Source: Batillaria attramentaria (Eukaryota > Mollusca > Gastropoda > Batillariidae). Taken from it: 64,000 bases of DNA. Shown here in pieces: positions 31,201 through 45,147 of the stretch. The notes under the pieces are model-generated. The model saw nothing but the letters and a program-made list of their open reading frames with translations. It ran no database searches and was not told the DNA's origin. The stretch spans positions 326,501 through 390,500 of the forward strand of contig JACVVK020000033.1 of NCBI GenBank assembly GCA_018292915.2, read 5' to 3'. The translations under genes were made by a program, and so were the position numbers. Position 1 is the stretch's first letter, and each line of letters opens with the position of its first letter.

Positions 31201-34200
31201 AGAGTGCGTGTTTTGTCAGTTCTATGAAATCTTTGATTGAGACTTGACTCTGAAAAGTCATTGCTTCAAGAATTGTGACGGTCTAGCCACATCACCACTG
31301 TGCAGTTTTCACCGGCTGCAAGCCATTGGTCATCTTAAAAACTGAATACAAACAATTGTATAGTGAATGTATGCATCCTTGTTTTCATGTTTGTGCACAC
31401 ACAGATGCTGGTAGCAAGCAGAGTCACAGGGGAGGCAAGCATCAGACAAGCAGTGCTACCACAGCTTCCCAAGAAAGCCAGGACAACACCATGGAGGCCA
31501 AGAGGCCGCGGCGTTCCCGACCATTCTCTCTAAATGCGGCCATGGAGCTGAAGGCCATGAGGAGATCGGTGGCGGTGCGTTATGGTCAAAGGGAACTGTA
31601 TCCACAACTTAGAGACTGGTTGTTGTTTTTTCAGTAGTTGTACATTTTTTTGTCCCACTCTACAATATGTACCAGAATTAGCGAAATTTAAGCTCATCGT
31701 AAACCAGAGAGGGTTTTCAAGTTGAAATACCTGTTATAGTGAAACGCATCATTAAGGTGGCCTGATGCTTAGGCCAGTGTGGCTGAGGACTCATCACACA
31801 CACCCCCTCCCCGCTCCCCCTTGCCCCAAGACCACTGATGCAGTGCAGGTTAGAAAAGGTTAGCAATAGCACATTTAACACTTTTACCTGAGCAATTCTC
31901 AAACTCAAGTTAAATTCCACAGTGCAGACAGCTTAGTGGTACAGTACAATGACTGCTGTTGTCTCAACCAGAAACCCAGTACTGCATTACCTTGGCTGTT
32001 TTCAGGCAAGTGGTAGAAGCAGAAGATCATGCACCAAAGTGGAGTCGCCAGAACAGACAGAAGTTTCACCGCAGGTTGCTACACCTACCGCGACAGAGTC
32101 CCTCCAAAGTACATCAGGGACGCGGAACATTTCTGATCCTGATCCATTTATTGGGCTGTCTCTGTCATCTGTTGAGTCTGCCAGACAGTCTGCGGAACTT
32201 TGTGCAGAAACATCTGCTGACACAGACGTCAAACCATCCGGGAGTGGTGCACAGATAATGTCTCCTGGGTACCAACGAGGTCCAGAGGAAATGATGGATT
32301 TCATCCAGTCAGAGAACAGCAATCCATCGACATCGTGCCTGTCTTCACGGAGTTCCAGTCATGCAGATTTGACCTGGGATGAGGATAGTCAGGCGTCACT
32401 GGCTACCAGCAGCCAGTCGTTCACTGCCAGCAGCCAAGAGTTGCGGCAAAGAGGGACAGATGGTGAGTGAACTGGTAGGAGTTTTGAACTTACTGTGTAC
32501 TCTGTACTGTTCCTGTCTGTGCCATTTACGCTGTGCATTCATACTTGATTTCAAATGAACCCAGGAATAGCAGTAGCCCTGTTGATCATCTATGATATCC
32601 TAACAGTGACATTATAAAGCATTTTTTGGCCGCGAAATAGTCATTGTAGCTTGCGCGGCGTAAAGCCCTAAGTAACTAACTAACTCATGAAGCATTTTAT
32701 GTTTGTAGTGTTTTTGCTGCTCCTGTGACAGGGTAGTTGACAAACATAAACCTATGGTTGGAGGACAAGGCGGTAGAAGCATTCAACCCAAGGAAAAAAA
32801 ACAAAAACAAAGAAACACAGCAACAACAAACTTATCAGCTGGTTGCATGTCTGGCTTGTTTCAGCATCTTTTACAGCAGGACAGTTGCTGGGCAATGAAG
32901 GAGACAATGATGATGACGATGACTTTGAGATAGATCCGGGCTCCATGTCTCTGTCTGCACTGGGTTCAAATCGTGACTTGTGCCACTCTCCTGTCATGGA
33001 GGAACTGATGCAGAACATAGAGGGTAAGGTTCTGTTCAATCTTCTGCACATCTGAATCATAAGGAATCCCTTGTATTTTTCTGTGCAAAGATATGTAAAA
33101 AGGTGTATTTTCCTGTAGAAACCCAGTTAATTATGAAACCAGAACTGCTTACAGTGCACGCATGTTTGCATGCATACCTACAGCGAGTAAATAAACTTAA
33201 CAATGACCTATTTCATTCGCAGGTGACACACAGACAGATTCATCACAGCCCGATGTAACAGCTGCTTGCCAAATGGAGTCTGGACCAGAGGACACTGATG
33301 TTACCATGGACTCTGAGGGTCCAAGCGAACGCGAGGAGGATGGAGGGACTAGTGAAGAGGAGGGGGCCAGGGAGGGGAGTAGCGAGGGGGAAGAGGAGCA
33401 GGAAGGGGCAGGCAAAGTGCCAGTGCGACGCAGACATCCGATGAAGAATCCTGCTACACAGGATGAAGACCAACCGGAGAATATACCGAGATTAAAGTAT
33501 GTAAAGTACTCTGGAAAGAGGCCTGGCATCCAGGCTGCTTACCAGGGGTTACTCTCAGAGTCGTCTAGCTGTCCTCATGAGCAAAATTTAAAATAGGCAC
33601 CACACTGTGGCAGCATGCAGCCCCTGGCAAAAGCAGATACAGGAGGGAAAAAAAGGCCAAATTCAGTCTACTGTATTCAAACAAGATGGAGAATTTACTG
33701 TACTTTGTAACATGCCTTTAATCTGATCAGCAGGACTGTCTGTCTGCAGTCAACCTGCCTCAACACAAGATGTATGCAGCTAGATTTTCATGTGCTTTAC
33801 CCATGTCCATGATTTGTTGGTAACCTTGTCATAACCTTGATTGTATTGGCGTCAACAGCCTTCGCCCCATCACTCTGTACGATGAGAGTGTCCTGCTTAA
33901 GAGGCTGAACGCTTGCACAGAGGTCAAGAAGTCTGAAGATGGGGAAACCGAGCTGCCTTCATGGAAGGTGGAACAACTTGCGCAAGCCAGGAACCGCCTG
34001 CGTAGAAAACTCATTGTTAGAAAGGTGAGGTACGGGGGATAGTTTACTGGATAAACATGAAACTTGATGTCAGTACTTGATAAACATGGTTTATCAGTCC
34101 ATCCGCCAGTGGATGGGGATTATTGTTTCTAGTTGTCAGTATGTCATAGACGTTTTATTACAAATAAAACTTTGCAAGTATTTATGTAGAACTTAGTGGT

Positions 34201-37200
34201 CATTGAAAATGTGGATTATCAGAGCACATCTTGTTGGTGTTTTCAGTTGAAAAGAGACCGCGGCTTGCCAGAGTTTGATCTTGATGCCCACATGACACAG
34301 CTTTCCATGAACTACTGGGGAACCGCACCACCTTCACAGGTACTGTTTAGATAAAGAAAATAAAGATAACTTTATTAATCCCATTGCTGGGAAATTTTTC
34401 TGGTCCATGGTCTCACACACTTAACGACAAACAAAATGGGTATGTTAGGGTGCCTCGGCTCAAAGCAGCAGTCAAGTAGGTAGTCGGCAGGATGTAGTTT
34501 GCGCTGAAATTTTGGTCGTCTTGTCTGTGGGAGAAGATGTAAAGTTTGAGGTCAAATACCATATGTGGATAAGCTCAGTCCCATCCGGCCTCTGATAGTT
34601 CTTTTTTTTAAATTATCTTGTCCACTCCTTCACTGTTCATTTTCATTTGTATGGTTTTGGGTTTGTTGTTGTCTTGAAGTGTGTGACTGATAAAGACTGA
34701 CGTGTGTGTGTGTGTGTCTGGTGGTGTCCATTGCACGTAGTTTTATATGATTGCTACTGTGCGTGTGTTGCTTTGTTATGACCTTCCTCCATGACTTATG
34801 CTGGTTCTTTCCCCATGTGTATGTAACAGGATTTAGAAGGCTTGAATCCATATGGCGCTCCGATGACCAGGCATCCACATGGGTATGTCCGCACCTTGGA
34901 CAGGTTTCTGGTAAGTATTTCTCTACAGGTTTCGTCGTTTGAGACAAGACTGTAGCAGAGTGACATCAACCATTCTTTAGACAAAGCTATCTCTTGTAAA
35001 TTTGTACATCTGTATCCTCTTCTTTCAAAATGCATGTTTGTTTTCCATTGTGGTGAAAAAGGGGTTAGCATCTTATCTGGTAAACAACTCTCTTACTTTT
35101 TTGTTGTTGTTGTTTTTTTGGGGCGGGGGGATAGCAGGGTTTCAGACAAGATGGAGACTGGCAGTAACTGCAAGTTTTCTTTGACTTCAGGCCCGTTTAG
35201 GTGGTGCAGGCATCAGCATACAACACACGTCTTTCCGCACCCGTCTAGTTGGCTTTGAGGATGACCAGCTTCAGCCCATCACAAGCCCTTACACTTTGCG
35301 GTGCGTATTTTACACTCTATTTAGATCAAGCTGCTAGCACCGTAACAACAAACTGGAAATGCATTCTCCCCACATGAGTGTCTTCGGGGGGATCCAAGTG
35401 GAACAGATACTTCTCACTCAGTTCCCAAAATTGCTGGGGTCTGTGTTGGTGAATTTGCATGAGTTCTGTCTACATGTCTTTGGGGCTTCAGTGAAGCCTG
35501 AGTTTTGCTGACTGTGCTGTTCATACATTGGGGTAAAAAATACAAAACGTAATGCTATCAGACACAGCTCAAAGGGGAATGCAACTGAAGAAGAAATTTG
35601 CCTGTTCTGGTTAGTTTGTGTCTTGAGATGTCAGGTGCTTGTTTCAGTGTTCCTGGTTCAAGTTAATATGCTTGGTTGCTCACTGGAATGAAGTATTGTG
35701 ATTCGTATTTCTTTATTGAAATTGCAGTATTTCCAGAGACTTACCATGGTAAAGGTAGTCAGTATAGCTGAATTAGTCAGTGAAGATGACATGGCTACTT
35801 CATGTATAACCAGTAAATTACTCATTTGCAGAGTACTGAAGCCATTCATTCGACGTGACACAGAAAGCCGACCCCTGAAGCTGAAACTTCTACAAGAGAT
35901 CATTGCATATCCTCACAGGTGCGGTATAGCAGCTAATCAGTAATGTCAAGCATAGCTTAATTTCCATGTCAGCCACATTTGACTAGACAAGACGGTTTAA
36001 TCAGAGTTTGTGATAAGGCAGTTCTGACCACTATTGTGCATTATTGGTAGTGGGTAAGACATTTAAATTGAATACAACAGTTGCAGTCCCCTTTTGTGTA
36101 CTCTACTAACCACATTGTAATGTAGTTGACCTACGTGTACAATTTTCTGGCAGAAATGATCCTGACTGGGTGCCCCCTCCCCCTGCACCTATTGACTACT
36201 GCTATGTGAGACCACAGCACATTCCATCAGTCAACATGTTGTGTAGTGCATTCTTCTGGCCTGGGATTGACTGTAAGCTTTCCTGATTCTCTTCTGTGAA
36301 TACATGTGCTCTCTCTCTCTTTGTCTGGCAACCGGTCTCTGTCTGTCTGTGATGTTGACCCCAAAGGTGCAGTTTGTTGAGATCTTATAAGGAGGCTCTT
36401 TAACGTTACAAACAAAAAATGTGAGAAAAAGTCAGAAGTTTAGTATTCATTGTTCTTGGTGTGTGCACCAATTGTTTGGTGTTAAAAAAAAAAAAAATCT
36501 GTTCTGTTTACCGATTTGCATGTGCTTCTTGGGCCATGTTGATTCTTCACGTGAGTGTCAAACCATGCATACCAGGACAGCCTTTCACTATTCTGCATTC
36601 ATGACATGTTTCATTGTCATTACAGTATCGGAGTGCTTGCAGTACCCAGACTTCAGTTGTGTTGTGCTGTACAAGTAAGTAATTAATGGTTAGTTTGTTG
36701 GGGAGAGGGGGGGGGGTTTGGTTTGGGGGCCATTTATTGTTGTTATTTGTGTTTTAATTGGTTTTTTTGTTTGTTTGTTTGTGGGTTTGGTTTTTGGTTG
36801 TTTTGTTTGTTTGGTTGGTGGTTTTTGTTGTTGTTGTTGTTGTTTTTTTGTTTTTTTTTTTTGGGGGGGGGGGGGGTACTGTTGATGTGTGGAAGATGTA
36901 ACCCATGATCAGTTTACATATCGTTTTCTTGAACCATTTACTGTTTCATCCATGTAAGATATAACCCTGTACACAACCATAACGAACAAGCTGGGTCAAA
37001 GTTCTAACAGCACTACTCCTGTTGTTTCTGCCAGGAAGATTGTGGTGGCCTTTGCCTTCATGGTGCCTGACGTGAAACACAACGAAGCTTACATCTCCTT
37101 CATTTTCACACACCCAGAGTGGAGAAATGCTGGCATCGCAAGCTTCATGCTGTACCACCTCATTCAGGTGAGTTTTGATGTTTCTGCTTTTTTTCAAACA

Positions 37201-37745
37201 TTACTTATTTTCACTTGATAAGTGAAAATTTGGTAGGCCGCTGGTCTTGACAGCTCATTTGCTGGTTCCAGAAGCATTGTGGTGCGCATTTTTGAGTACA
37301 TGTACAAATTTAACAGGCATTCTGATATACAGGGAAAAGAAATTATAGATTACTTATAGATAACATATTCCGAAAGAGCACCTTCACTAGTTTTTACAAA
37401 CAGTGTTGCTGTTTTTCACAATGCATATTTTTAGATAGCCCTTATGTTATCTCAGATTTACATGTATGTGTACTCTGTTTTACCTTGTGAAACTCTTCTA
37501 ATGGTGTTGTGCATTCGAAGCCCTTCTTACTCAAAGCATCTGAATGGGAGCATCTTTCGTTTGTTTGGCAGACATGTATGGGGAAAGATGTAACTCTTCA
37601 CGTGTCGGCTACAAACCCAGCCATGCTTCTTTACCAGAAGTTTGGTTTCAAAGCCGAAGAGTTGTGTTTGGATTTTTACGACAAGTACTTCCCTGTGAAC
37701 TCCCGAGAATGCAAACATGCATTTTTTCTTCGCCTGCATCGTTGA
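28235..37745 (+). CDS. KAT14: KAT14 (CSRP2BP/ATAC2), ATAC-complex GNAT acetyltransferase, 17 exons
   Basis: KAT14 is the GNAT subunit of the nuclear ATAC histone acetyltransferase complex (with GCN5/PCAF). Exons: 28235-28334, 28770-28884, 29946-30077, 30561-30703, 31405-31574, 32006-32462, 32865-33023, 33223-33496, 33859-34024, 34247-34339, 34830-34910, 35191-35300, 35832-35918, 36154-36272, 36626-36674, 37035-37167, 37572-37745. All phases fit and give 853 residues (human 782). The N-terminus has Cys/His pairs of a PHD-like zinc domain. A conserved segment with KCGYYRWKEH and GWWKL follows, then a long Ser/Glu-rich low-complexity centre that is longer than in human. The conserved KLIVRK and RDRGLPEFDLD block comes next, and the C-terminal GNAT domain carries VVAFAFMVPDVKHNEAYISF, HPEWRNAGIASFM (acetyl-CoA loop) and TCMGKDVTLHVSATNPAML. 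The start ATG opens the zinc-domain exon; a further upstream exon cannot be excluded. Confidence 0.95.
29020..29430 (+). repeat. ~155-bp tandem repeat, 3 diverged copies
   Basis: 'gagtatttgtgtttgttg' and relatives recur near 29068, 29219 and 29384. The flanks 'tactttactgt', 'ttgtgtcattt' and 'ctggatgtca' also repeat. The first two copies each include AATAAA. It lies in KAT14 intron 2. Confidence 0.85.
29425..29592 (+). repeat. Degenerate SINE family 1 copy
   Basis: 'gagccagaatagctgatctgg' head, decayed B-box 'gattgaatcctg', body 'tattggctttttcccccaat', 'gccccatctttgatgttaca' and end 'atctcctaaacaacc' follow the order of the element at 20958. It sits directly beside the LINE fragment at 29623. 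Confidence 0.65.
29623..29901 (-). pseudogene. Non-LTR retrotransposon reverse transcriptase, C-terminal fragment
   Basis: Minus-strand reading gives about 90 residues typical of the end of LINE-type ORF2 proteins: FRLRTGHNRL, a CPCGEGPMTADHILQDC zinc-knuckle-like motif, then RRKYWP. One in-frame TGA interrupts it about 15 codons before the terminal TAA, so it is dead. No upstream polymerase domain is present. It lies antisense in KAT14 intron 2. Confidence 0.85.
30701..31064 (+). repeat. Minisatellite, ~63-76-bp unit, 5 copies, overlapping a KAT14 splice donor
   Basis: Units start near 30701, 30774, 30849, 30912 and 30988 with 'taggtgtgta', run through T-rich sequence and 'gtgtgtttgagcgttgtttt'. 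The first unit overlaps the end of the exon at 30561-30703, so each later unit copies the donor (AG/GTGTGT). Confidence 0.9.
36848..36877. repeat. Compound poly(T)-poly(G) tract
   Basis: About 13 T followed directly by about 14 G in a KAT14 intron, within a broader GTT-rich stretch. A similar T/G junction lies near 31071-31090. Confidence 0.9.
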
Positions 37746-37964
37746 GTGAGATCTCATCTTCATTCTGAGACTCTTGAGTGTGTGTGAATTTGGAATTCAG
37801 CTGTTGATAAATACAAGTGGAGAGATGAATGAAAATGTGGATTGTCAGCTGCTGCGCGTGTATGTCTGCGAAACATGGCTGAATTTTGTAGCTGTCGGTG
37901 TGACTGCAAGTGTATGTCTTGTTTTTCTCTGGAAAATGAATGCATGTGTGTGGGTGGAACTATC

Positions 37965-37970
37965 AATAAA
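37965..37970 (+). promoter_or_regulatory. KAT14: KAT14 polyadenylation signal
   Basis: AATAAA 220 bases after the stop codon, in the sequence 'atcaataaagtcttgcc', followed by a GT/T-rich region. Confidence 0.75.
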
Positions 37971-38197
37971 GTCTTGCCCGTGTGACGCCCACTGCTTTTG
38001 TTGGTAGCTTTTCTGTTATTTTCTGCAGTCACCCAAGTTCATGACGTTGTCCTACTCCAGACATAGGTGGTACACTGAATTTAGGAGTGAAAATATTATA
38101 TGCAGTGGGAAAAAGTGGAATAAAATAATTCTGAAATTTGCACTGACATCTGAACATGTGCATGCACACTCACAAACTCATTTGGGGTTTCAATCTT

Positions 38198-38203
38198 TTT
38201 ATT
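38198..38203 (-). promoter_or_regulatory. PAIP1: Candidate PAIP1 polyadenylation signal
   Basis: Minus-strand AATAAA about 2.2 kb beyond the PAIP1 stop. It would give a long 3' UTR ending near, but not overlapping, the KAT14 3' end. Confidence 0.35.
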
Positions 38204-40404
38204 CTTTTTTTCTGCGGTTTTTCTTTTTGTCTTTTTTTTTTTCCTCATGATTTGCATGAACCATACAAATGAGGACATGCATACACAAACTCGCTGTGAC
38301 ACGCACTAGCCAGTGGATACCGGTACTTTTGATTTGACTGGACAATTGTGACTGGGAATGCAACAGCCGGCAAGCAATATTAAATCCTGAAAGTCTTGTT
38401 TGACCCGTGACTGACTTCTGAATGAAATGAAATCATTTCTTAGAATCACAGTACATAATAAACCAGCATAGCATGGTACATTGCTAGCTTACAATTTGTT
38501 CAGTGATTAGATAAGGGCCTTGTAGTTGAAAGTATGACTAAACAACGGTGGTCAGGGTTGTCAAAATGCACTGTTGAAGTATTCTTACAAATATATTTCA
38601 GGGTGTGTCAATGCAGTTTTGGACTCGATCATGAACCAAAACTGTTACCTGAAAGCCTGCCTTGTCAATGGTGAATGGCAGTGATTTTTGTTTATCGAAA
38701 ATAAGACACGACCTTAAATAGTATGCAACTCAAAATGTGAGAAAATATTCCTTAATCAGTGGCAGTGAATGGGAAAAGCAGGCTGAAGTTGCTGCAAGTG
38801 CAAGCTATTCTATGTTGAGCCAGAAAATGATGTTAAAGGTGCATGGATTGACTACTATCCCATTTTTGAAGAATTTCACATCGCTAAACAAATACAACTC
38901 ACTCTGAAGGAAGGCTGAATTTGATTGGTAGCACAGAATTATACACACACAAAAGATCTTTTGGAAAGATCAACCTGGTTTTCTCATTCACTGTCGCATG
39001 ATAATGCCAAGGTTGAATGGACAAAAGGACAAGACAGCAGAGATACTAAGTACACAGTCTATGCATGAAACCACTGGTCTATAATATTTCATGAGAGCAG
39101 CAAGCTGAATTGCACTTGTGGCTTTTCCATTCAATCCAACCACCCACTCATTTCAGACCACTCTCTCCACGGACAATTTCACAGATTCAGACCAGATCAG
39201 TCGAAAGAAACATCAAGTACATTTGGGGGGACATAGTTACAATCGACGGTTCCTGTACAAGCACAAACAGCATGTGCGCACACACCGTGATAGCAAGAGC
39301 ATCACTACACTTTTGATAATGTTCCACGACAGCTATGCGGCCCACAAATATGCAGGAAAATACATGCTTGACACCAGATTCTGCTCACATTTCTGTACAA
39401 ATTGTGATCAAAACCAATTACTGGCCAACCATATACAGCTGGCGCGTCTTTGATTTGAATACATGATTTGACATATTGTACACATACCTACAACTTCCAC
39501 GTTGCCAAACTGAAACATTTCTAGCAGAACGGTAAACTGGGATGGAGTTGTATCATTTAATTTCTGATCCCTCTTTACTCATTGTTTGTAGATTCACAAT
39601 TGTCGCAGGAGAAATGTCCACCACAGTGTCTTGAGTTAACATCACATGCCAACGAAGAGTCGGTGGGAAAATAAAACTTACTATCAATTCTAACCAATAA
39701 ACATTATTCACTGACACATCCTAAATTCTGCCGATGTACCCATACAAAAATGATGAATTTTCCTTCTTTGCTTTTCTTGGTTTTTTTTTCTTCTGTTATC
39801 TGTTATCAATCACAACCACAATTAGCCTTACCGAAACAATGTCAGATAAAATACATCCCAGTCTACAATTTGTGTTTATGTTCCTTGAAAACAGACTCAC
39901 GATGAGGCATCATGTGAAAAATACTGCTTCAGTGTTGATAATGTACAAGTAATCAATCCATCAAAACTCAGAATTCAGAGTGAAAAACCATAAAACTTAC
40001 AAATACCATGTTCCCTTTTGGGGGCTTGAAGCTGTTGAAATGATAATTACATTTTCACCATTTAGATCAGATGTCATGCTTCAAGTTTCCATTCAAGCTT
40101 TTCGCAACATTACTGAAAATGACCCTTACACTATCAAAAAAAACAAAAAACAAAAAAAAAAGATGCAAATTTTCATTCTCAAAACAAAATCAAATAGGAA
40201 AAAAATCTAAGCCCAAAAATGGTATCAAGAAAATCAGGTTGCCGCAGATCCACAATCTCTTCACGATGCAAATTAAGTCTCACACACTCATGGATGGAAT
40301 GGGGAAACCGAAACGTCAACTGATGTCGTCAATGCTGTGTCGAAAGTCTACAGTTGCTCTCCATCCCTGTGACACTGAGAAAAAAACAGCAGCCGAATCC
40401 AGTA

Positions 40405-43400
40405 TCATTTTCGCGATGATGCTCCACACTGTGAGTTCAGGAAATCCTCATAGGCCTTCTCTGCTTCTTCGTCCATCGTGAGACCGTCAGGGAGATATGG
40501 AGCATACCCGTCGTCACCTCCGTATTCGTCGCTGTAAGGGAAATAACTAAACAGTCAGCTATGAATATTGTCATGAATATGCTGATTCAACTTTTAAGAA
40601 CAATCCCATTGTGTTTCGCACTTGAAACTGCTTGCATCCTCAATTTCAGCTTGAACATCTACTGACAGAATGCACTCAATAGCTGAAGTACTTGAAACAG
40701 GGAGGGCAAAGTACTCAGAAAATAAACAAGGAGTTAGAGTTAAAAAGATGATGTCACATGTCATGATCTGTCTATCCAAAACTGTATGAAGGAAGTGATG
40801 CGGTAAAACGCCAAACAAGTTTTCCTCCCTTGCGTTCATTTCTGTTAGGTATATATACATGCACAACCAATGTGCCTTACTTTTGACAGTGTTCACAAAA
40901 GAAAGAAAAAGTCTCCCCACATGCAAACACAAATAATACTCACTACCCGTAAGACGCCTGGTAGTCACTGTAGCCATCGTCTGTAGACCATGCTCGATAT
41001 CCAGAAGACATATCATATCCCATGTGGTTGCTTTGACTGGGAAGATGCTCTTCTGTCATCTGTCCAGAAATACAGTACATGCGCAATCGACAAATGATAC
41101 CAGCAATGTACTGATAGCCGAATGCTTAAGGACAAGGGTCAGAGACTTTTATTTTCAAAACGTCCAATTAATTTCTCACATAGGCGGACATACATCCTAT
41201 CTTTTCTGTGCGACACTGGACAATATTCAAGACAAATGCCCATGCTCTCTACTATCCCAGCAGGAACATTTTGTCCCATTCTAGTTCCCACAGATACAAA
41301 ACCCTTTGTGTGTCAGTATGTCTGTGTGTGTCTATGTGTGTCCAAATTTGTAGATGACTGATGACCACAATGCCATGTATTGCCACAGTATGTGCCATCA
41401 GCTCACTATGACTCTTCAATGGATCACATTTCAGCTAAAACATCACCAAAGGTGCACTAGCATTTCTCAATGCACATCTATAAAAAATTTCAACGTCTAC
41501 ACCATTTGCCTTGAAATGTATCTCACCTGGCCACCATAGGCAGTGGTTTCGGCCTGCCAGGCAAGAAACTCTCGTTCCTCGTCTTCAGTTAGCACGTAAT
41601 GGCCATCTTCCAAGTCTCCGTCATCGCTGTACCCTGCCTCTTCTCGCGTGATCTGTTTCCCATGCATGTTGAAGAACACAGGCTCTGCCTGAATCCCCTG
41701 CAATGTGAGATGTCACAGATTATTTCAATTTAGACACCACATAATCTGGCAACAATCAGATTCACAGAGCTACAAGCGTCATAATCCGGGGACTGCAATA
41801 TTATCTATATCTTCCATAAACTTTGTATTTGCAATTTAGCTGTTTTTAGAAAGCAAAAAAACCAACAACACACAAAAGGCTGTGTACAGTCTGTCCTAAA
41901 GAGGGTGGAGTAGAGTCGCTCAATCAGTTGAGCGTTTGAGTCAAGATTTGAATTTGGAAGGTCCCAGGTTTAAAGTTGTACAGTGCTCAAATGTGTACAG
42001 GCCTTTTCTAAGGGTCCCCCCCCCTTGAAATCAACCTCACTGTGGACGAAAGACAAAGCCGCAAAACAATGACCCATGTGACAAGCTTCTTGAGATCAAT
42101 AACATGCATTCTACATAGCATCAGAGGTAAGGACAGATCATGCTGCTATGGGACACGGGTACGGGCCTGTCCCGCCTTCATGTACACTTACACGCACAAG
42201 TATCAAGTTTGCATGTTAAAGATCCTATGCAATATAATATTGAATAGGATTATATAAGAGGGACTGCGGCATGGACAACTATCATGGATCATGCCTGTAG
42301 GAAAAAAAATTAGGGGTGGCTCTGCACTATGGCAACATGCTTCCCCCCCAGATGGAGCACCAGCCCCTGTAGTGTAGTGGTTAGCGCTTTGGACCGGGAG
42401 ACCTGGGTTCAAATCCCAGCCGAGGCAAGCAGGATTTTTTCTACCTAGGTCGGCTCCTACCCAGAGCGGGCGTGCTATAGGCCCAATGGGGAGGCTGTTG
42501 CCACACAGCCAAGACTTACACACGTCACGAGTACGACTTTGGGGGTGCTTCCCTTGTTATGACTCTTATGATGTGGATGATTACAAGGCCTGGTTAACAC
42601 CGGGATATTTATGACAGGAAGCGTGGAATGCGGCCCTGTCAAGCAGTCCCAAACCACAGGGACACGTCTCCATAGCATCATCATACCATCATCCTCATGC
42701 ATCATTAAAAATTGCCTCAACTTCCAAGCCCTCTGTGGATTCCACCCCTGACAAGGGGGGAATACCACTGGAGCTGGCAAAGAGTTGGGGCAGCCAAAAA
42801 AAAAAAAAAGGAAAGAAAAGGAGGAGCTGTCTAGATTTTCTGTAATTAGGACACAATGCATACAAATTAATTAAAGTCACAAAATTAATTAAAAAGAGGC
42901 CAAACTGTCCTCAAATCATAAGTTGCAGATGACACATACCGATGCAGGCGGACAGCTCACCTGAGCGTAGTCCAACATCTGTCTGTTTTGGGCCGGACTG
43001 CTCTGCTGCACCGGCTGGGGGGACTGCCCCCAGTTCTCTTCTCTAAATTTCAGGACGGACTCGATCAAAGCCTTCATGTTGCTGCAAGAGACAATGACGG
43101 GAATGAAGATCAAGAGTAACTGTACTGTCTGTAGGCGCTCCTGTTCCCCACATGCAGCCTCTCTTACAATTTTAGCAGAACACGTTTGTAACTAATTGTA
43201 CTGACACCACTGCCAAAGTGCAAAAAAGACAAGTCTGGGACATACTTTACGGGACAGACACACCTCTCCCCTGGACTGTCAGTCAAACCTTGACATTGCT
43301 ATGAATGTAATCTGTAACTTAGTCAAGCCAACTTTACTGGCCACCTCTTATTGCATCATTCCTGTTATAGAGGTTTTTTTTTTCTTTTCTTTTTTTTCTT

Positions 43401-44112
43401 TTTTTTTTTTTTTTTTTTTTGGGGGGGGGGGGGGGGGTGTACTCAGAGTTCTTCCGCTCACTAAAAAAAGGACCATGTATCTAGCAGTCACTTGTCTCTA
43501 GAGATCACTTTAGTCTAGTCCCTTGGATGACTGCCTCTGACATGTTTTACCATAGACAGAAACCTCCAAACATTTGCAACACACACATTCGCATAACCTG
43601 CTGCTTAACGCAAGACTGAACATACTCACGGTGCAAGCTGAGGAGAGCCTTTAAGAGCAGTGAGGGCTGCGAACACTTGACTGAAGTATTGAGCATTCTG
43701 TGGGTCTTGATTCATTTTTTCCTCCGTGGGGCCACCTGCCAGCTGGAAATTGCACACAAGTTCCACATTCACAAATCAAATGAGGCAATACAGTCCATGT
43801 CATATGAATGGCAAGCTGAACAGGTCATACAGAAATTCTGTTTGGGCTTTTTTGTTGAAACAAATAGGGACAGAAGTGATCTGCTTTAAATACAAAATCT
43901 CTCTCCCACCCCCCCACCCCCTCCCCCCAAAAAAAAAGAAAAAAAAAGAGAGAAACACTGAACCTTAAATGACACTAAATTATAAAATTTGGCGCAGGTC
44001 CTAAAGGTGCCATGCTTGTATCAGTACACATAAAACTGTAAAAACCTGGAAAATGTATGTCGTCAGGTGGATCCTATTGAACATGTTAACATAGCTCACA
44101 CACTCTCTCGCA

Positions 44113-44163
<51 letters not shown>

Positions 44164-45077
44164 TGAATTAAACTGAAACCTTCAACAGCTGACAGACTGT
44201 CTTAACACTCATATCAGTGGGATGGGACACCAGCGTTATCATGAGTTCAGTCAGGGCACGTGGAAGAAACTCCAACCGCTCTGTCTGGCCACCTTGATCC
44301 ACCTATAAGTGAGAAGAAAAAAAAAAGAAAAAAGGTTGAACTTCCTATGGCACAAAAATGGTGTGCATACACATTCAATCTAACAAATTCAGGACTCTTT
44401 AAATTTTATTCATTTATAAACACCAGACCTAAACTTAAGCTGAAATCGACAGTGTGAAAATATCTGCATAAAAAAACGCTGAAATACAGACGGACAAACA
44501 CACAAATAAACAGACAGAGATTCCAATCCCCTGGTCCCACCCTCACCGGAAAAGGTTGGTGAAAGAGGGAGGGGGGTACAAGAAATTTCAAGTGACCGAC
44601 TAATCAGACTCACCGTGACATTGAGAAAGAGTTCTCCCATGAACAGTGTCAAGCCGCAGAGAGTTTCCAGTCCTTCGTTCCCTCTTGCTAAGAGCTGCTG
44701 CCGGTTCATAAAATCTTGCTGGCATCTGTGAAAAAATATACAGCGATGATGACTTAAGAACCTATACCAGTTATGCACACTCGCACTCCTACCCAAAATG
44801 AACCGAAGCTCTTATTATTCTTGTCAAGTAGTGTATGGATGTGCCTCTGTCGTTTAATGTTCATTATTGAATCCATTTGTTCTAACGCTCTAAGTCATGT
44901 AACTACCAATTTTGTTTTTCTCTGACAATCACACAAACTACTGTAAGCAAGAAGTGCAACACTTCTAAAACAATCGAATCAATATTACATTTATTTCACA
45001 TTTCAAACAAGAGCTAAAAATGCAGTGAACCATACCAGCATCTAAAGATTCTGCTGTAACTTTATCATTCACCTTTA

Positions 45078-45147
<70 letters not shown>

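Larger units (their letters stand above)
37746..40404. other. Convergent 3' region between KAT14 and PAIP1
   Basis: The KAT14 3' UTR probably ends soon after 37970. The rest is likely PAIP1 3' UTR (minus strand), with a minus-strand AATAAA at 38198-38203. No coding sequence could be supported in either strand. Confidence 0.6.

Noticed and set aside
32627..32692. Fragment 'cgcgaaatagtcattgtagc' to 'gtaaagccctaagtaactaa' in a KAT14 intron as a SINE end
   Set aside because: It looks like a repeat tail, but there is only one copy in the window and no head, so it could not be supported.
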